From JBBDYH01 sp040901795 (GTDB lineage Bacteria > Planctomycetota > Planctomycetia > Pirellulales > JALHPA01), in assembly GCA_040901795.1 (NCBI GenBank), contig JBBDYH010000175.1, positions 1 through 56,786 on the forward strand: 56,786 nt of DNA. Direction: 5' to 3'. Below are positions 28,208-37,431 of this stretch, piece after piece; position 1 is the stretch's first letter; the number at the start of each line of letters is the position of its first letter. The translations under genes and the position numbers were made by a program. A model generated the notes under the pieces. It was not told the DNA's origin. It saw nothing but the letters and a program-made list of their open reading frames with translations, and ran no database searches.

Positions 28208-29089
28208 CTACAACTCCTCCAAGTGCCGCGGCCAATCGTCCTTCAACAGCCGTGAAAGCGACCGGTCCGCCAGAATCTTTCCACCAGTCTGGCAGCCCGG
28301 ACAGTAATTCGTCTCGTTGTCCGCGTAGCGAATCCGCTGCACCGGCGCGCCGCAAACAGGGCACGGCTGGCCGAACCGCCCGTGTACTGCCATCTCAGGA
28401 CGAAACGCAGTCACGTTCTCCGGAAACTCATCGCCGGCTTCCTGGCGTAACCGGTCGATCCATTCTTCGAGCACTTCTCGCGTCGCTGCATGTAACCGCT
28501 CGACATCGTCACTCGACAGCTTCTGGGTCAACGCGATGGGTGACAGGCGTCCGCGATGTAAGATCTCATCCGAATAGGCGTTGCCGATCCCGCTGAACAG
28601 TCTCGGGTCGGTGAGGGCTCGCTTCAGTGTGTGGTTCTCTTTGATCAACGCCGCGCGAAACTCCTCGGCTGTCGCCCTTAGCACTTCCAGGCCGCCGGGA
28701 TTGTGCTGGGCAAGCGCAGCCTCGCCTTGCACGACATACATTGCCGCCCGGCGCTTTGAGCCCGCCTCGGTGAGCACCAGCGTGCCGTTCGAAAAGTCGA
28801 ACGCCGCCAGGTTGTACTTTCCGGCGAGTTTTGCGCCGGGCGGTTTCCAGTGCAGTCGCCCCGCGATCATCAAATGCAGAATCAACCACAAGTCGTCGTT
28901 CAATCCGATGACAATCCGCTTGCCCAGCCGTCGTAATTCGCGTACCGTCTTTCCTTCGGCCGATTCCAAAGTCGGCTCAAAAGTTCTCACAAGAAATGGG
29001 CTGGCCACGCGAATACGCTGGAGGCGCTCGCCTACGACGCGCCGTTGCAACGCCTCAACGTAAACCGTGATATCGGGCAGTTCGGGCAT
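28208..29089 (-). CDS. mutM: Formamidopyrimidine-DNA glycosylase family protein
   Basis: 293 residues. The N-terminal catalytic MPELP is intact (MPELPDITVY; the more usual residue is Glu at Asp6), a lysine in LGKRIVI matches the conserved Lys57 area, and the zinc finger reads CPVCGAPVQRIR then CPGC. The helix-two-turn-helix DPRLFSGIGNAYSDEILHRGRLSP is complete. Such enzymes excise oxidised purines and nick the strand; Fpg versus Nei activity cannot be settled. Its start is only 13 bases from the divergent propeller gene. Confidence 0.9.
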   Translation of the reverse strand: MPELPDITVYVEALQRRVVGERLQRIRVASPFLVRTFEPTLESAEGKTVRELRRLGKRIVIGLNDDLWLILHLMIAGRLHWKPPGAKLAGKYNLAAFDFSNGTLVLTEAGSKRRAAMYVVQGEAALAQHNPGGLEVLRATAEEFRAALIKENHTLKRALTDPRLFSGIGNAYSDEILHRGRLSPIALTQKLSSDDVERLHAATREVLEEWIDRLRQEAGDEFPENVTAFRPEMAVHGRFGQPCPVCGAPVQRIRYADNETNYCPGCQTGGKILADRSLSRLLKDDWPRHLEEL

Positions 29090-29102
29090 TGGCGAACACT
29101 TT

Positions 29103-30887
29103 ATGCTTAAACGAAAAGAATCAGAAACAAACGTTGCGGCAACGATAACGCTGCCATGCGTATCGCAATCGGTTCAGTCGCTCCGCATCTGGCCGGCGGT
29201 TGTGATGCTCGCAATCTTCTGGACGTTTCTTTACGCCCACTACACCTTCGAGCTGGCGATGTTCTCGCGGTTCATCTCGCGGATGATCGCTTACGGACTG
29301 TTGCTCTTGGCGTTTCTCGGCTGGTGGCTCACGCGGCGGCAGGTCCGGCTCCGCGATCGGTTTCTCGCCATCGGCGTCGTGATCGTCGCTTCGCTCGTTG
29401 CCGGACTGCTCGCTGACCCGACGGTCGATGGTTTTGTGCTGTTTATGACCGCTTTTCCGTTCGTTTTCACGGCCTGGACGTTGTGGGTGCTCGCCAGCCG
29501 AAATCGCTCGCTCCGTTTGCAGCGAATCGGGTTCTGTGCGGTGATTGTAGCGATAACCGGCTTCTTTGCGCTGCTGCGGTGGGAGGGACTTTACGGCAAT
29601 CAAATCCCTCAATTCAGTTGGCGATGGAGCCCGACCGCCGAAGAGCTCTTTCTCGCGTCTCGCAACGATCAGTCGGGCGCAAACGCTTCCGTCGACCGGT
29701 CCGCAGGCGCACTTCAAGAATGGTCGCTCCAGCCCGGCGACTGGCCCGAATTCCGCGGCCCTAATCGCGACGGCGTCGTGCGGAATGTTAATGTCGATAC
29801 CGATTGGAACACCAACTCGCCCAAACTGCTGTGGCGACAACGCGTCGGCCCGGCCTGGTCGAGCATGATCGTCGTCGATGGCTTTCTGGTCACTCAGGAA
29901 CAGCGTGGCGAATTTGAAGCGGTCGTCTGCTACGAGGCAGCCACCGGACGAGAGTTGTGGGTGCATGTCGACGAGGAACGTTTCTACGAGGGCTTGTCGG
30001 GCGCCGGCCCCCGCGGCACGCCCACGTTCGCCAACGGGCGCATCTATGCGTTGGGAGGCAAAGGGCGGCTCGTGTGCCTCGCGGCAAAAGACGGCAAGCC
30101 ACTCTGGTCGCGCGACGCCGTCAGCGAAGCGGACGGCGCGGTTCCGCAATGGGGATACTCGGTTTCGCCGCTTGTCGTGGACAACAAGGTCATTGTCTTC
30201 GCCGGCGGGAAAGGTCAGCAAGGACTATTGGCCTTTGATGCCCAGTCCGGCGCCCCCGTATGGTCGCAATCCGGCGGGACTATGAGCTACAGTTCGCCGC
30301 AGCGTCTTACCATCCGTGGTCGGGAGCAGGTTGTCATGCACGACAATCAGGCGCTACGGTCCGTTAGCGTCGACGACGGCACAGCCCTTTGGCAACATAC
30401 AATTGCCAGCGAAACCGCAATGCCCATGCTACAGCCACAACTCGTCGCCGATGGCCGACTCCTGTTGGCGACCGACCCAGGCATGGCGCTCTTGGAAATC
30501 CAACGGGATGGTGAGAACTGGAAGGTCGACGAGAAGTGGTCGTCGAACCGACTGAAACCGTCGTTCAACGACTTCGTGGTGCACTATGGTTACATTTACG
30601 GCCTCGACGACGGGATCCTGACCTGTGTCGATCTGGCAGATGGCCGCCGGGTATGGAAAAAAGGCCGCTACGGCCATGGCCAGTTGCTGCTGTTGACCGA
30701 CCAGGACTTGCTGCTCGTATTGTCGGAGACCGGAGAGGTCGTCCTCGTCTCCGCAAACCCGGACCAGCACCAAGAGTTGGGCCGTTTCAAAGCAATTGAA
30801 GGGAAGACTTGGAACCACCCTGTGGTCGCGCGGGGGAGGCTATTTGTCCGCAACGCGGAGGAAATGGCCGCTTATGGCTTGCAGTGA
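29103..30887 (+). CDS. Membrane-anchored PQQ-like beta-propeller protein
   Basis: 594 residues from the ATG at 29103; a GTG at 29067 would overlap the divergent fpg start. Four to five hydrophobic helices fill residues about 30-150. After a linker, DWPEFRGPNRDGVV opens a PQQ/quinoprotein-like eight-blade propeller with repeated GRELWVHVDEE and GKPLWSRDAV blade ends. The WPxFRGxxxxG opening is typical of planctomycete propeller proteins. No dehydrogenase catalytic residues are evident, so a binding or scaffold role outside the membrane is likelier. Confidence 0.87.
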   Translation: MLKRKESETNVAATITLPCVSQSVQSLRIWPAVVMLAIFWTFLYAHYTFELAMFSRFISRMIAYGLLLLAFLGWWLTRRQVRLRDRFLAIGVVIVASLVAGLLADPTVDGFVLFMTAFPFVFTAWTLWVLASRNRSLRLQRIGFCAVIVAITGFFALLRWEGLYGNQIPQFSWRWSPTAEELFLASRNDQSGANASVDRSAGALQEWSLQPGDWPEFRGPNRDGVVRNVNVDTDWNTNSPKLLWRQRVGPAWSSMIVVDGFLVTQEQRGEFEAVVCYEAATGRELWVHVDEERFYEGLSGAGPRGTPTFANGRIYALGGKGRLVCLAAKDGKPLWSRDAVSEADGAVPQWGYSVSPLVVDNKVIVFAGGKGQQGLLAFDAQSGAPVWSQSGGTMSYSSPQRLTIRGREQVVMHDNQALRSVSVDDGTALWQHTIASETAMPMLQPQLVADGRLLLATDPGMALLEIQRDGENWKVDEKWSSNRLKPSFNDFVVHYGYIYGLDDGILTCVDLADGRRVWKKGRYGHGQLLLLTDQDLLLVLSETGEVVLVSANPDQHQELGRFKAIEGKTWNHPVVARGRLFVRNAEEMAAYGLQ

Positions 30888-30935
30888 CTCGATCTGCTGC
30901 GCGCATCTAGTGGACATTCCAGTTCAAACTTGTAA

Positions 30936-30984
30936 GTCGGCCTTCCAAGGCCGACCTGCATTCGACGGCCTTGGAAGGCCGTCG
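30936..30984. repeat. Twin palindromes, GTCGGCCTTCCAAGGCCGAC type
   Basis: Two hairpins, GTCGGCCTT-CC-AAGGCCGAC (30936-30955) and CGACGGCCTTGGAAGGCCGTCG (30963-30984), share the GGCCTT core in head-to-head form. They lie downstream of the propeller gene and may stop its transcript. Confidence 0.88.
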
Positions 30985-31081
30985 TACGTGCCCGATTAAG
31001 CTCTACGATTCACTAGGATGTGGCGGCGGTGCATGCTAAGATTCGTGCCCCCGTGCCATCTGCTCTTCGGAGGACCCAGCC

Positions 31082-32989
31082 ATGTCCGACTCCGTCGATT
31101 CTGGCGTCGCCCGCGGCTTCTTGCGCTTCGGACAAATTGTGGGGCTTTTTCTGCTGCTGGCGGCCGTATACCGGGTCTCTCCGATCGTAACGTACCTCTG
31201 GGATGCCGCTCGCATGCGCGCGTGGGAAGAAGTCCCGGCGACGGTGCTCGAGGCGGACTACCGGAACCTTGAAGAAGACGATATCCGCCCTCGTGTCTTC
31301 GCTGAATACCGCTACACCTACGGCGGCGTGGAGTATCAGGGAAGCCGCGTGGACATCGCCGCAAGCCCTGAGCTTGTCGGTGAATTTCAGAAGCAAATGG
31401 CCGACGAGCTAAAGCAGCACGTCAACGACGGCACGCCAACCACCGCGTACGTCAATCCGTCGCAGCCCGAAGATTCGGTACTCTATCCGCGGTTCATTTA
31501 TACGGCCTTTGCCGCGCGGTTGTTGATCCTTTTTGTGTTCGCGTTTTTCGGAGGACTGTTGTTCTGGTTAATGACCTATGCTCTGCGCCGGCAAAAGCAG
31601 CAGGTGATCGAAGAGCGAACACATCCGGAGGAGCCCTGGCTTTGGCGTCACGATTGGGCAAACAAGCTGATCCGCTCGTCGAGCTATAAATTGGCGTGGC
31701 TAGTCGTGCTCTTCGCTGCGATCTATTTGCTCGTCGCGCTGCCTCTGGCGTTGCTCGTGCTGCAAGAATGGGGACGCGATATCCTCAGCGTCCCGGGCGT
31801 GATTCTGATGCTCGTCGGCCTCGCATTTTTCAACGCCGCACGGCTGCAATTGAAAGTCGGCAAGACGTTCCGGGGAGCGGAGTTCCGGATGAGCTCTGTG
31901 CCGGGAGTCATCGGTGGTTCGCTGGCGGGTGTAGTGGTCCTTCCTCAGAAGATGCCCGACGATACGAAGTTTCGCGTGGTTCTGGAGTGCGCCGAGTACC
32001 AGCACACCCGGAAAAATCCTAAGTCGATATCCGTTGGGCAGAGCCGATCAGAGAGCGTCGACGCAAGCGAACACATCGTCTGGCGTGAAAACGTCGTCGT
32101 TGAGCGAACACTATCTGTTCCCGATCCTAATTCCACTGCCCTACCCGTGTATTTTTCGGTCCCGTTCGAATGTAAACCGAGCGGTCTGACGGAGACCATG
32201 GGGATTCGCTGGCGAGTCAAGGCGGGAATTGAGGAGCCAAACTTCCATCGCTACGCCACGTTCGAGGTTCCGGTCTTCAAGACCGCCGAAAGTTCGCCCG
32301 ACTTCCAGCCGGATTTGGCCGTCATGCAGCCATTCGAAGCAGTCGTCGACGCGAAAGTGGCGATTGAGCGGATGTGTCGAATCGAGCCACTGCCGAACGG
32401 TGGCGAAAAACTCCGGTTTTCGTACACGGACTACCTCGTTCTGGTGATCGCACTGGTCGTGGTCGCAGTATGCGCGGGCGGAGTCGCCGCAGTCTTCCAC
32501 TTCGAGGCGCATCCCGCATGGGCGTTGGTCCCGGGCCTCTTCGGTCTGGTGATTTTCCTGGCGACATCGGCAATGCTCCTGTGGGGCAGCTCGCTTGCGA
32601 TCCAGGGCGATCGCGTTACGGTAGCCAGCGGATATGCCGGCATGCGCAAACGGTTCGAGGTCCCACTCTCCGAAATCCTCGACGTTGAAATCGAACATGA
32701 GCAGCGCACGCACGAGCAGGACCACTATTGTCTGAATTTGAAGTTCAGAGTGCCCGTCCCACTCGAGGAACTTGAAGACGAGGATAACACTCCGGCCGAC
32801 CTGGACTTTCTCAGAAACGAAAAATACACCGAGTCCTTGACGATCGCCAAACGCCTGGAAAGCCGCCAGCAGGCCGAAGCGGTGCGGCGCTGGCTATGCG
32901 AGAAACTGCGATTCACGGACGATCAAATCGCACGTAGCATTCCTCTTTCGTCCCCCGAGCTCGAAGTGGCTCATGACGACGATCTTTGA
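31082..32989 (+). CDS. DUF3592 multi-pass membrane protein
   Basis: 635 residues. A helix at about 15-37 is followed by the DUF3592 block (WEEVPATVLEADYR...YRYTYGGVEYQGSRV...TAYVNPSQPEDSVL). Further helices lie near 140-165, 200-225, 235-255, 455-475 and 483-505, with soluble beta-rich parts between. The final 100 residues are charged and cytosolic. DUF3592 proteins have no established function. Monocistronic, with ATG at a GGAGGA site. Confidence 0.82.
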   Translation: MSDSVDSGVARGFLRFGQIVGLFLLLAAVYRVSPIVTYLWDAARMRAWEEVPATVLEADYRNLEEDDIRPRVFAEYRYTYGGVEYQGSRVDIAASPELVGEFQKQMADELKQHVNDGTPTTAYVNPSQPEDSVLYPRFIYTAFAARLLILFVFAFFGGLLFWLMTYALRRQKQQVIEERTHPEEPWLWRHDWANKLIRSSSYKLAWLVVLFAAIYLLVALPLALLVLQEWGRDILSVPGVILMLVGLAFFNAARLQLKVGKTFRGAEFRMSSVPGVIGGSLAGVVVLPQKMPDDTKFRVVLECAEYQHTRKNPKSISVGQSRSESVDASEHIVWRENVVVERTLSVPDPNSTALPVYFSVPFECKPSGLTETMGIRWRVKAGIEEPNFHRYATFEVPVFKTAESSPDFQPDLAVMQPFEAVVDAKVAIERMCRIEPLPNGGEKLRFSYTDYLVLVIALVVVAVCAGGVAAVFHFEAHPAWALVPGLFGLVIFLATSAMLLWGSSLAIQGDRVTVASGYAGMRKRFEVPLSEILDVEIEHEQRTHEQDHYCLNLKFRVPVPLEELEDEDNTPADLDFLRNEKYTESLTIAKRLESRQQAEAVRRWLCEKLRFTDDQIARSIPLSSPELEVAHDDDL

Positions 32990-33059
32990 TGCGTCCAGTT
33001 ACCGCAGCAGATTGGTCGTGTTCGGTTAAGACGCCATCGCTACCTGCGGTAAGTGGCGT

Positions 33060-34010
33060 ATGGCGAATACAAAGCGAAACACGACCATTGTGATCGCTGG
33101 CGGCAGCGGGTTTCTTGGCATATCGCTGGCGACGCACCTCGCGACCGCCGGTTCGTCGATCGTGATCCTGTCCCGCCACGCACCGAAGGCTGCCGGACCC
33201 TGGCGGCATGTGCAGTGGGACGCCCGCACCTTGGGCGACTGGAGGCGAGAGCTGGACGGCGCAGCCGGCCTCGTGAATCTGACGGGCCGCAGCGTGGACT
33301 GCATCAAAACCCCCGATCATCAGGACGAGATACTGCGTTCGCGCGTGGAAGCGACGCGCGTGCTGGGCACGGCGCTTCGCTCGGTCGAATCGCCTCCGCC
33401 GGTGTGGGTGCAAATGAGCACCGGCCATATCTATGGCGACCCTCCCAGCGCGATTTGCGACGAGGAGTCGTGCTTGGGCTGCGGTTTTGCACCGTTCGTC
33501 GGTCGCGCGTGGGAGGAAGCTTTTCACGCGAGCGCTTTGCCCTCGCAGCGCAAGGTGATTCTGCGCACGAGCTTTGTTGTCGGTCACGACCGCGGCGCAG
33601 GCGGTGGCGCGCTGGCCCGGCTCAGGACGCTCGTCAGGTTCGGATTAGGCGGGCGAGCAGGGAGCGGTACGCAAGGAATCAGCTGGATTCACGAAACGGA
33701 CTTGAATCGGCTCTTCGAGCGCGCCCTTTCCGATGCAACCATGCAAGGCGTTTATCTCGCAACAGCGCCCAACCCGGTATCTCAGTGCGAATTCATGCGC
33801 GAGCTCCGCAAGGCAATGAAAGTCCCCATCGGCCTGCGGGCGTTCGACTGGATGGTCCGGCTCGGGGCGCCGCTGTTGATGCGCACCGATCCCGAACTGG
33901 CCCTCTATGGCCGTTATCTGATCTCAAAACGCCTCGTTGACGAAGGCTTTGAGTTTCGATACGCACGCCTTAACAACGCGCTTGCAGACATTTGCTCCAC
34001 CTTCCCATAA
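33060..34010 (+). CDS. TIGR01777 family epimerase (YfcH-like)
   Basis: 316 residues of the extended SDR type. GGSGFLGISLATHLATAG is the NAD(P)-binding turn, LVNLTGRSVDC and the RSRVEATRVLG block are TIGR01777 features, and the C-terminal DUF1731-like end (PELALYGRYLISKRLVDEGF) is present. The usual YxxxK tyrosine is not clear: the position reads FVGRAWEEAF, so catalysis may differ. The natural substrate of this family is unknown. Confidence 0.85.
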   Translation: MANTKRNTTIVIAGGSGFLGISLATHLATAGSSIVILSRHAPKAAGPWRHVQWDARTLGDWRRELDGAAGLVNLTGRSVDCIKTPDHQDEILRSRVEATRVLGTALRSVESPPPVWVQMSTGHIYGDPPSAICDEESCLGCGFAPFVGRAWEEAFHASALPSQRKVILRTSFVVGHDRGAGGGALARLRTLVRFGLGGRAGSGTQGISWIHETDLNRLFERALSDATMQGVYLATAPNPVSQCEFMRELRKAMKVPIGLRAFDWMVRLGAPLLMRTDPELALYGRYLISKRLVDEGFEFRYARLNNALADICSTFP

Positions 34011-34126
34011 TACCGTCCGTGTACGGGCCACCGACCGCCCTTATTTTACTCCAACGATTCGCTCCCACGGACCTAAGTTTGTATGGTAAGCGTCGCAAGT
34101 ATATCATTAGGTCAAAGGGCGAAAAA

Positions 34127-34465
34127 ATGAGCATCATCTCTAGTTCTTGCGACTCTGACAAAGACGTCGTTGCCAGGAGACTGGCCACAGCGCATCGCGC
34201 CGTCGACCCCGGAATCAGCAGTATTTACAGGCTCGAAGTCCCAGGGCGAGAAGGCGATCCGGATGAACCTATCAAACTATTGGAAATCAATCCGCACACC
34301 ACGGTTAGCGGTGTAGTGCCTGTCGGATTGTCGACTCATCCCTCCTCCGGGATCCACTATCCGAGCATCGTCGTGGAAATTCACCCCTCCGAGTTCACCC
34401 AGCTTCAACAAGGCCAGATCACGCTGCCCGACGGCTGGGTATTCGATGAGAACAAGCAACTCTAA
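34127..34465 (+). CDS. Small hypothetical protein paired with the HEPN-like gene
   Basis: 112 residues from the ATG at 34127; a longer frame back to 33992 has no support. No family recognised. It is acidic to neutral with a Pro/His-rich middle (LLEINPHTTVSGVVPVGLS) and a predicted beta content. It overlaps the next gene by 20 bases, so the two are almost certainly translated together. The pairing resembles antitoxin-toxin layouts but nothing in the protein proves that. Confidence 0.65.
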   Translation: MSIISSSCDSDKDVVARRLATAHRAVDPGISSIYRLEVPGREGDPDEPIKLLEINPHTTVSGVVPVGLSTHPSSGIHYPSIVVEIHPSEFTQLQQGQITLPDGWVFDENKQL

Positions 34466-34961
34466 AGCCGGCAGGCCGTGGTCCACGGCCTACGCAATCC
34501 AGGCTTGTTCCGATTTCGACGCGCGCGATCAGTTACTGCGGAACCGCCGATTGCCCCAGTGCCATCGGTTTCACTACCTGCAGATGGCGATGGAGAAGAC
34601 AGCGAAGGCGCATCTTGTCGAGGGCGGAAGCGATCCAGCTAGCCTCCAATCAAGCCATGCATATATCGGGAAGGTAATCCCAATCATTGTTCGGCATGCT
34701 CTGGCCCGAACGCCCGGCGGACGCAGCGGTTGGGTGATGGACGCAATTCGTGCGCTGGCACGACGCATTGAGCTGCTTCACCCTCAAGTCGACAGCGGCG
34801 GAACAACGCCGTCGAACTGCGAATATCCCTGGAGGGATGCTGCCGGGCAGGTGGTCGCGCCCGCGCAGTACGACTTTAACTTGAATCTGCATGAAGCAAA
34901 GGCCGCGGTGACCATGATCAAAGAAGTACGCGCTCGTGCGGTCGCGCTTTCCAGAAGCTGA
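34446..34961 (+). CDS. HEPN-like protein
   Basis: 171 residues, mainly helical. RFHYLQMAMEKTAKAHLVEGG resembles the first long helix of HEPN proteins. RIELLH (an Rx4H motif, about residue 107) matches the catalytic RNase signature of active HEPN toxins, and the tail has NCEYPWRDAAGQVVAP. Overlaps the upstream small gene by 20 bases. HEPN proteins are often RNases in toxin-antitoxin or defence cassettes; here the assignment is by pattern only. The frameshifted PhnB frame runs antisense into its 3' end. Confidence 0.6.
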   Translation: MRTSNSKAGRPWSTAYAIQACSDFDARDQLLRNRRLPQCHRFHYLQMAMEKTAKAHLVEGGSDPASLQSSHAYIGKVIPIIVRHALARTPGGRSGWVMDAIRALARRIELLHPQVDSGGTTPSNCEYPWRDAAGQVVAPAQYDFNLNLHEAKAAVTMIKEVRARAVALSRS

Positions 34962-35386
34962 TCAATCGTAACGATCACTGAGCCTTCTCGCAATTCACCA
35001 TCCACGGAATGCCGAAGCGAGTCGACGCACATGCCGAAGCGGAGGGCCCAGAAGGTCTCTTGCATCGACATCGTCGTCGAACCGCCCTCGGCCAAGGCGT
35101 GGAAAACGCGTTCCGCTTCGGCCGTGTCCGGGATTTGCAGCGACACCGAGAAGCCCTGCAGTTTATCCTGGCGCCCCGTCGGAGCGTCGGAGGCCATTAA
35201 TACACCCTCGCCCACCACCAGCCGCGCGTGCATGATTTTTTCGTGCCATTCCGGCGGCACGTGCCCTTCGGCCGGCGTTCCGGCGTGCGGAATCATGGCC
35301 TCGATCTTGCCGCGGAGAACCTTCTCGTAGAAGCGAAACGCTTCCTCGCATTGGCCATTAAACATGAGATAAGGATTGATTTGCAC
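34784..35386 (-). CDS. PhnB/VOC family protein with a probable +1 frameshift
   Basis: The first about 122 codons are a PhnB-like vicinal-oxygen-chelate protein: QINPYLMFNGQCEEAFRFYE, then FHALAEGGSTTMSMQETFWALRFGM. After CVD the frame departs from the family. Skipping one base (the A at 35020, plus strand) makes it read RFGIPWMVNCEKAQ and stop at 34975, exactly the family ending, for a 137-residue protein. As sequenced it runs on for some 70 unrelated residues, antisense to the HEPN-like gene. It has an ECF42-type promoter upstream and diverges from the sigma factor gene. Confidence 0.78.
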   Translation of the reverse strand: MQINPYLMFNGQCEEAFRFYEKVLRGKIEAMIPHAGTPAEGHVPPEWHEKIMHARLVVGEGVLMASDAPTGRQDKLQGFSVSLQIPDTAEAERVFHALAEGGSTTMSMQETFWALRFGMCVDSLRHSVDGELREGSVIVTIDQLLESATARARTSLIMVTAAFASCRFKLKSYCAGATTCPAASLQGYSQFDGVVPPLST

Positions 35387-35448
35387 GGCGTGCTCCGTTG
35401 GCTGAAGGAATGATCCTGAAATCGCCGAACTCCGGCCCTCTGGAACTG

Positions 35449-35475
35449 GTCGAACGAGGGCGGCTGAAATCGACA
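35449..35475 (-). promoter_or_regulatory. ECF42-type promoter for the PhnB gene
   Basis: Minus strand TGTCGA (35475-35470), 17 bases, CGAC (35452-35449). It is 62 bases upstream of the PhnB start and identical in form to three more promoters in front of DGPF genes. Confidence 0.8.
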
Positions 35476-35620
35476 GTCGCTGCTCAATTTCCCAAAAAGA
35501 TTTGCAAGTGGCGGAGAAGATTGGTCTTCGGATCGGCCCGGGACCTATCTACGGTTGTTTGATCGTAGCGGCATTTTAAGCCCTTCGACACATCTGCCAT
35601 CGGTACGCTACGATGGGGCA

Positions 35621-36907
35621 ATGGTCAGCAATACAGAAGTCCAGACGGCTTCAAAATCGCAGGACGTGCACGCGCGCCAGAGGGTCGAAGCAATCTATCG
35701 CTCGGAGTCGCGTCGCGTCTTCGCCACGCTGGTGCGCCTGTTGGGCGACTTCGATCTCGCGGAAGAAGCGCTCCACGATGCCTTTGCCTCGGCCGTCGAG
35801 CAATGGCCGCGCGACGGCGTCCCGGATAACCCTCGCACGTGGCTGGTCTCTGCCGGCCGGTTCAAAGCGATCGACACCGTTCGCCGCCGCGTCCGCTTCG
35901 ATGCATCACTCGGCGAGTTGGCGGAACGGCTCGATGCCAACTCCCGGAATGCGGCGGCCGAGCCGGATGACGAGGGCATTGCCGACGACCGGCTGCGGCT
36001 GATCTTCACCTGCTGCCATCCCGCTTTGCCCCCCGAAGCTCGCGCGGCGCTCACGCTCCGCGAGGTGTGTGGACTTACGACGGAGGAAATCGCCCGCGCA
36101 TTTCTCACTGCCCCGCCGACTGTGGCTCAGCGGATCGTGCGGGCCAAGGCAAAGATCAAAAGCGCCGGGATTCCCTATCAGGTGCCCTCGCTGGCCGATC
36201 TGCCGGAGCGGCTAGAAACCGTGCTCCATGTCATCTATCTGGTGTTCAACGAGGGATACTCCGCTTCGGCGGGCGAGTCGCTGACTCGCGCCGACCTCTC
36301 GGCCGAGGCCATTCGGCTGGGTCGGCTATTGAACGAGTTGCTGCCGGAGCCGGAACCCGAAATTGCGGGGCTCCTTGCGCTGATGCTGTTGCAGGAGTCG
36401 CGGCGCACGGCGCGCACGTCGCCATCAGGCGAGCTGGTGCTGTTGGAAAACCAGGACCGGTCGCTGTGGAACCGTGAACACATCATGGAGGGATTAGCGC
36501 TGGTGCAGCGGGCGCTCGCGTCGCGCCGTTTCGGCCCCTACACGCTCCAGTCCGCGATCGCCGCGGTTCACGCCGAATCGCCCACCGCCGCGGCGACGGA
36601 CTGGGGCCAGATTGTGGGGTTGTACGGAGTTCTCGCGCGGATCGAACCGTCGCCGGTCATCGAGTTGAACCTGGCCGTGGCCGTGGCGATGCGCGACGGT
36701 CCTGCGGCCGGATTGGAGCTGATCGACGGCATCCTGGCGCGCGGCGATTTGAACGATTACCATCTGGCCCATTCAGCTCGAGCAGAACTCTGCCGGCGAT
36801 TGGGCCGAAAAGCCGAAGCCAGAAACTCTTATCAGCGAGCCATCGAACTTGCGCGGCAAGAAACGGAACGGCGGTTTCTCCAAGGGCGGCTAAGCGAATT
36901 GGGATAA
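35621..36907 (+). CDS. ECF42-type RNA polymerase sigma factor with C-terminal extension
   Basis: 428 residues from the ATG at 35621. Region 2 (LVRLLGDFDLAEEALHDAFASAVEQWPRD, in part), the RTWLVSAGRFKAIDTVRR block and region 4 (LTLREVCGLTTEEIARAFL) are clear. The remaining about 220 residues form the helical/TPR-like extension (DUF6596) that marks the ECF42 group (VFNEGYSASAGE, RRFGPYTLQSAIAAVHAE). ECF42 factors have no membrane anti-sigma and sit beside DGPF/YCII genes, as here. Four TGTCGA-N17-CGAC promoters lie within 5 kb; none precedes this gene, so it does not seem autoregulated. Confidence 0.93.
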   Translation: MVSNTEVQTASKSQDVHARQRVEAIYRSESRRVFATLVRLLGDFDLAEEALHDAFASAVEQWPRDGVPDNPRTWLVSAGRFKAIDTVRRRVRFDASLGELAERLDANSRNAAAEPDDEGIADDRLRLIFTCCHPALPPEARAALTLREVCGLTTEEIARAFLTAPPTVAQRIVRAKAKIKSAGIPYQVPSLADLPERLETVLHVIYLVFNEGYSASAGESLTRADLSAEAIRLGRLLNELLPEPEPEIAGLLALMLLQESRRTARTSPSGELVLLENQDRSLWNREHIMEGLALVQRALASRRFGPYTLQSAIAAVHAESPTAAATDWGQIVGLYGVLARIEPSPVIELNLAVAVAMRDGPAAGLELIDGILARGDLNDYHLAHSARAELCRRLGRKAEARNSYQRAIELARQETERRFLQGRLSELG

Positions 36908-36924
36908 TCACGGCCGATGACCAA

Positions 36925-37431
36925 ATGAATGCTGAACCGCTCCTGAATAAGATTGCCCGGGTTTTCGCAGAGCACCGCCTCGAAGCGGTCATGGTGGGCA
37001 ATGCCGCGGCGGCCCTCCACGGCGCCCCGGTGACGACGCTGGATATCGACTTCATGTTTCGCAAAACGCCGGCAAATCTAAAAAAGCTCAACGCCGTCGC
37101 TCATCGTCTGCAGGCTGTCATTCTCAAGCCGTATTATCCGGTGTCCGACCTGTTTCGGATGGTCAACGATGATCAGGGTCTACAGCTCGATTTTATGACT
37201 CGCCTCCACGGGATTCGCTCCTTTGAAGGCCTCCGCTCTCGCGCAACGTCCGTCGATTTTGACGGGTACGAGCTCCTCATCGCCAGTCTTCCGGATATCA
37301 TTGACAGCAAGCGTGCGGCCGGTCGCGCCCGCGACCTGGCCGTATTGGACGTTCTGGAGCGCACTCTTGAAGAAAAAAACCCGCCGGACAACAAGAAAGG
37401 CCCAAGAGGCCGCCCTGAAAAAGGAGAGTGA
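36925..37431 (+). CDS. Nucleotidyltransferase-fold protein
   Basis: 168 residues. VGNAAAALHGAPVTTLDIDFMFR carries the minimal nucleotidyltransferase signature (G...A...G....T.DID), as in AbiEii/MNT-like proteins. The tail is lysine-rich and continues into a region overlapped by another small gene. 17 bases separate it from the sigma factor. It could be a toxin-type nucleotidyltransferase; the glycine-serine motif of active enzymes reads GNAAA, so activity is open. Confidence 0.8.
   Translation: MNAEPLLNKIARVFAEHRLEAVMVGNAAAALHGAPVTTLDIDFMFRKTPANLKKLNAVAHRLQAVILKPYYPVSDLFRMVNDDQGLQLDFMTRLHGIRSFEGLRSRATSVDFDGYELLIASLPDIIDSKRAAGRARDLAVLDVLERTLEEKNPPDNKKGPRGRPEKGE

Noticed and set aside
34784..34961. 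C-terminal extension of the PhnB-like frame as a genuine domain
   Set aside because: It is unrelated to the family, overlaps another gene antisense, and a one-base shift restores the exact family ending.
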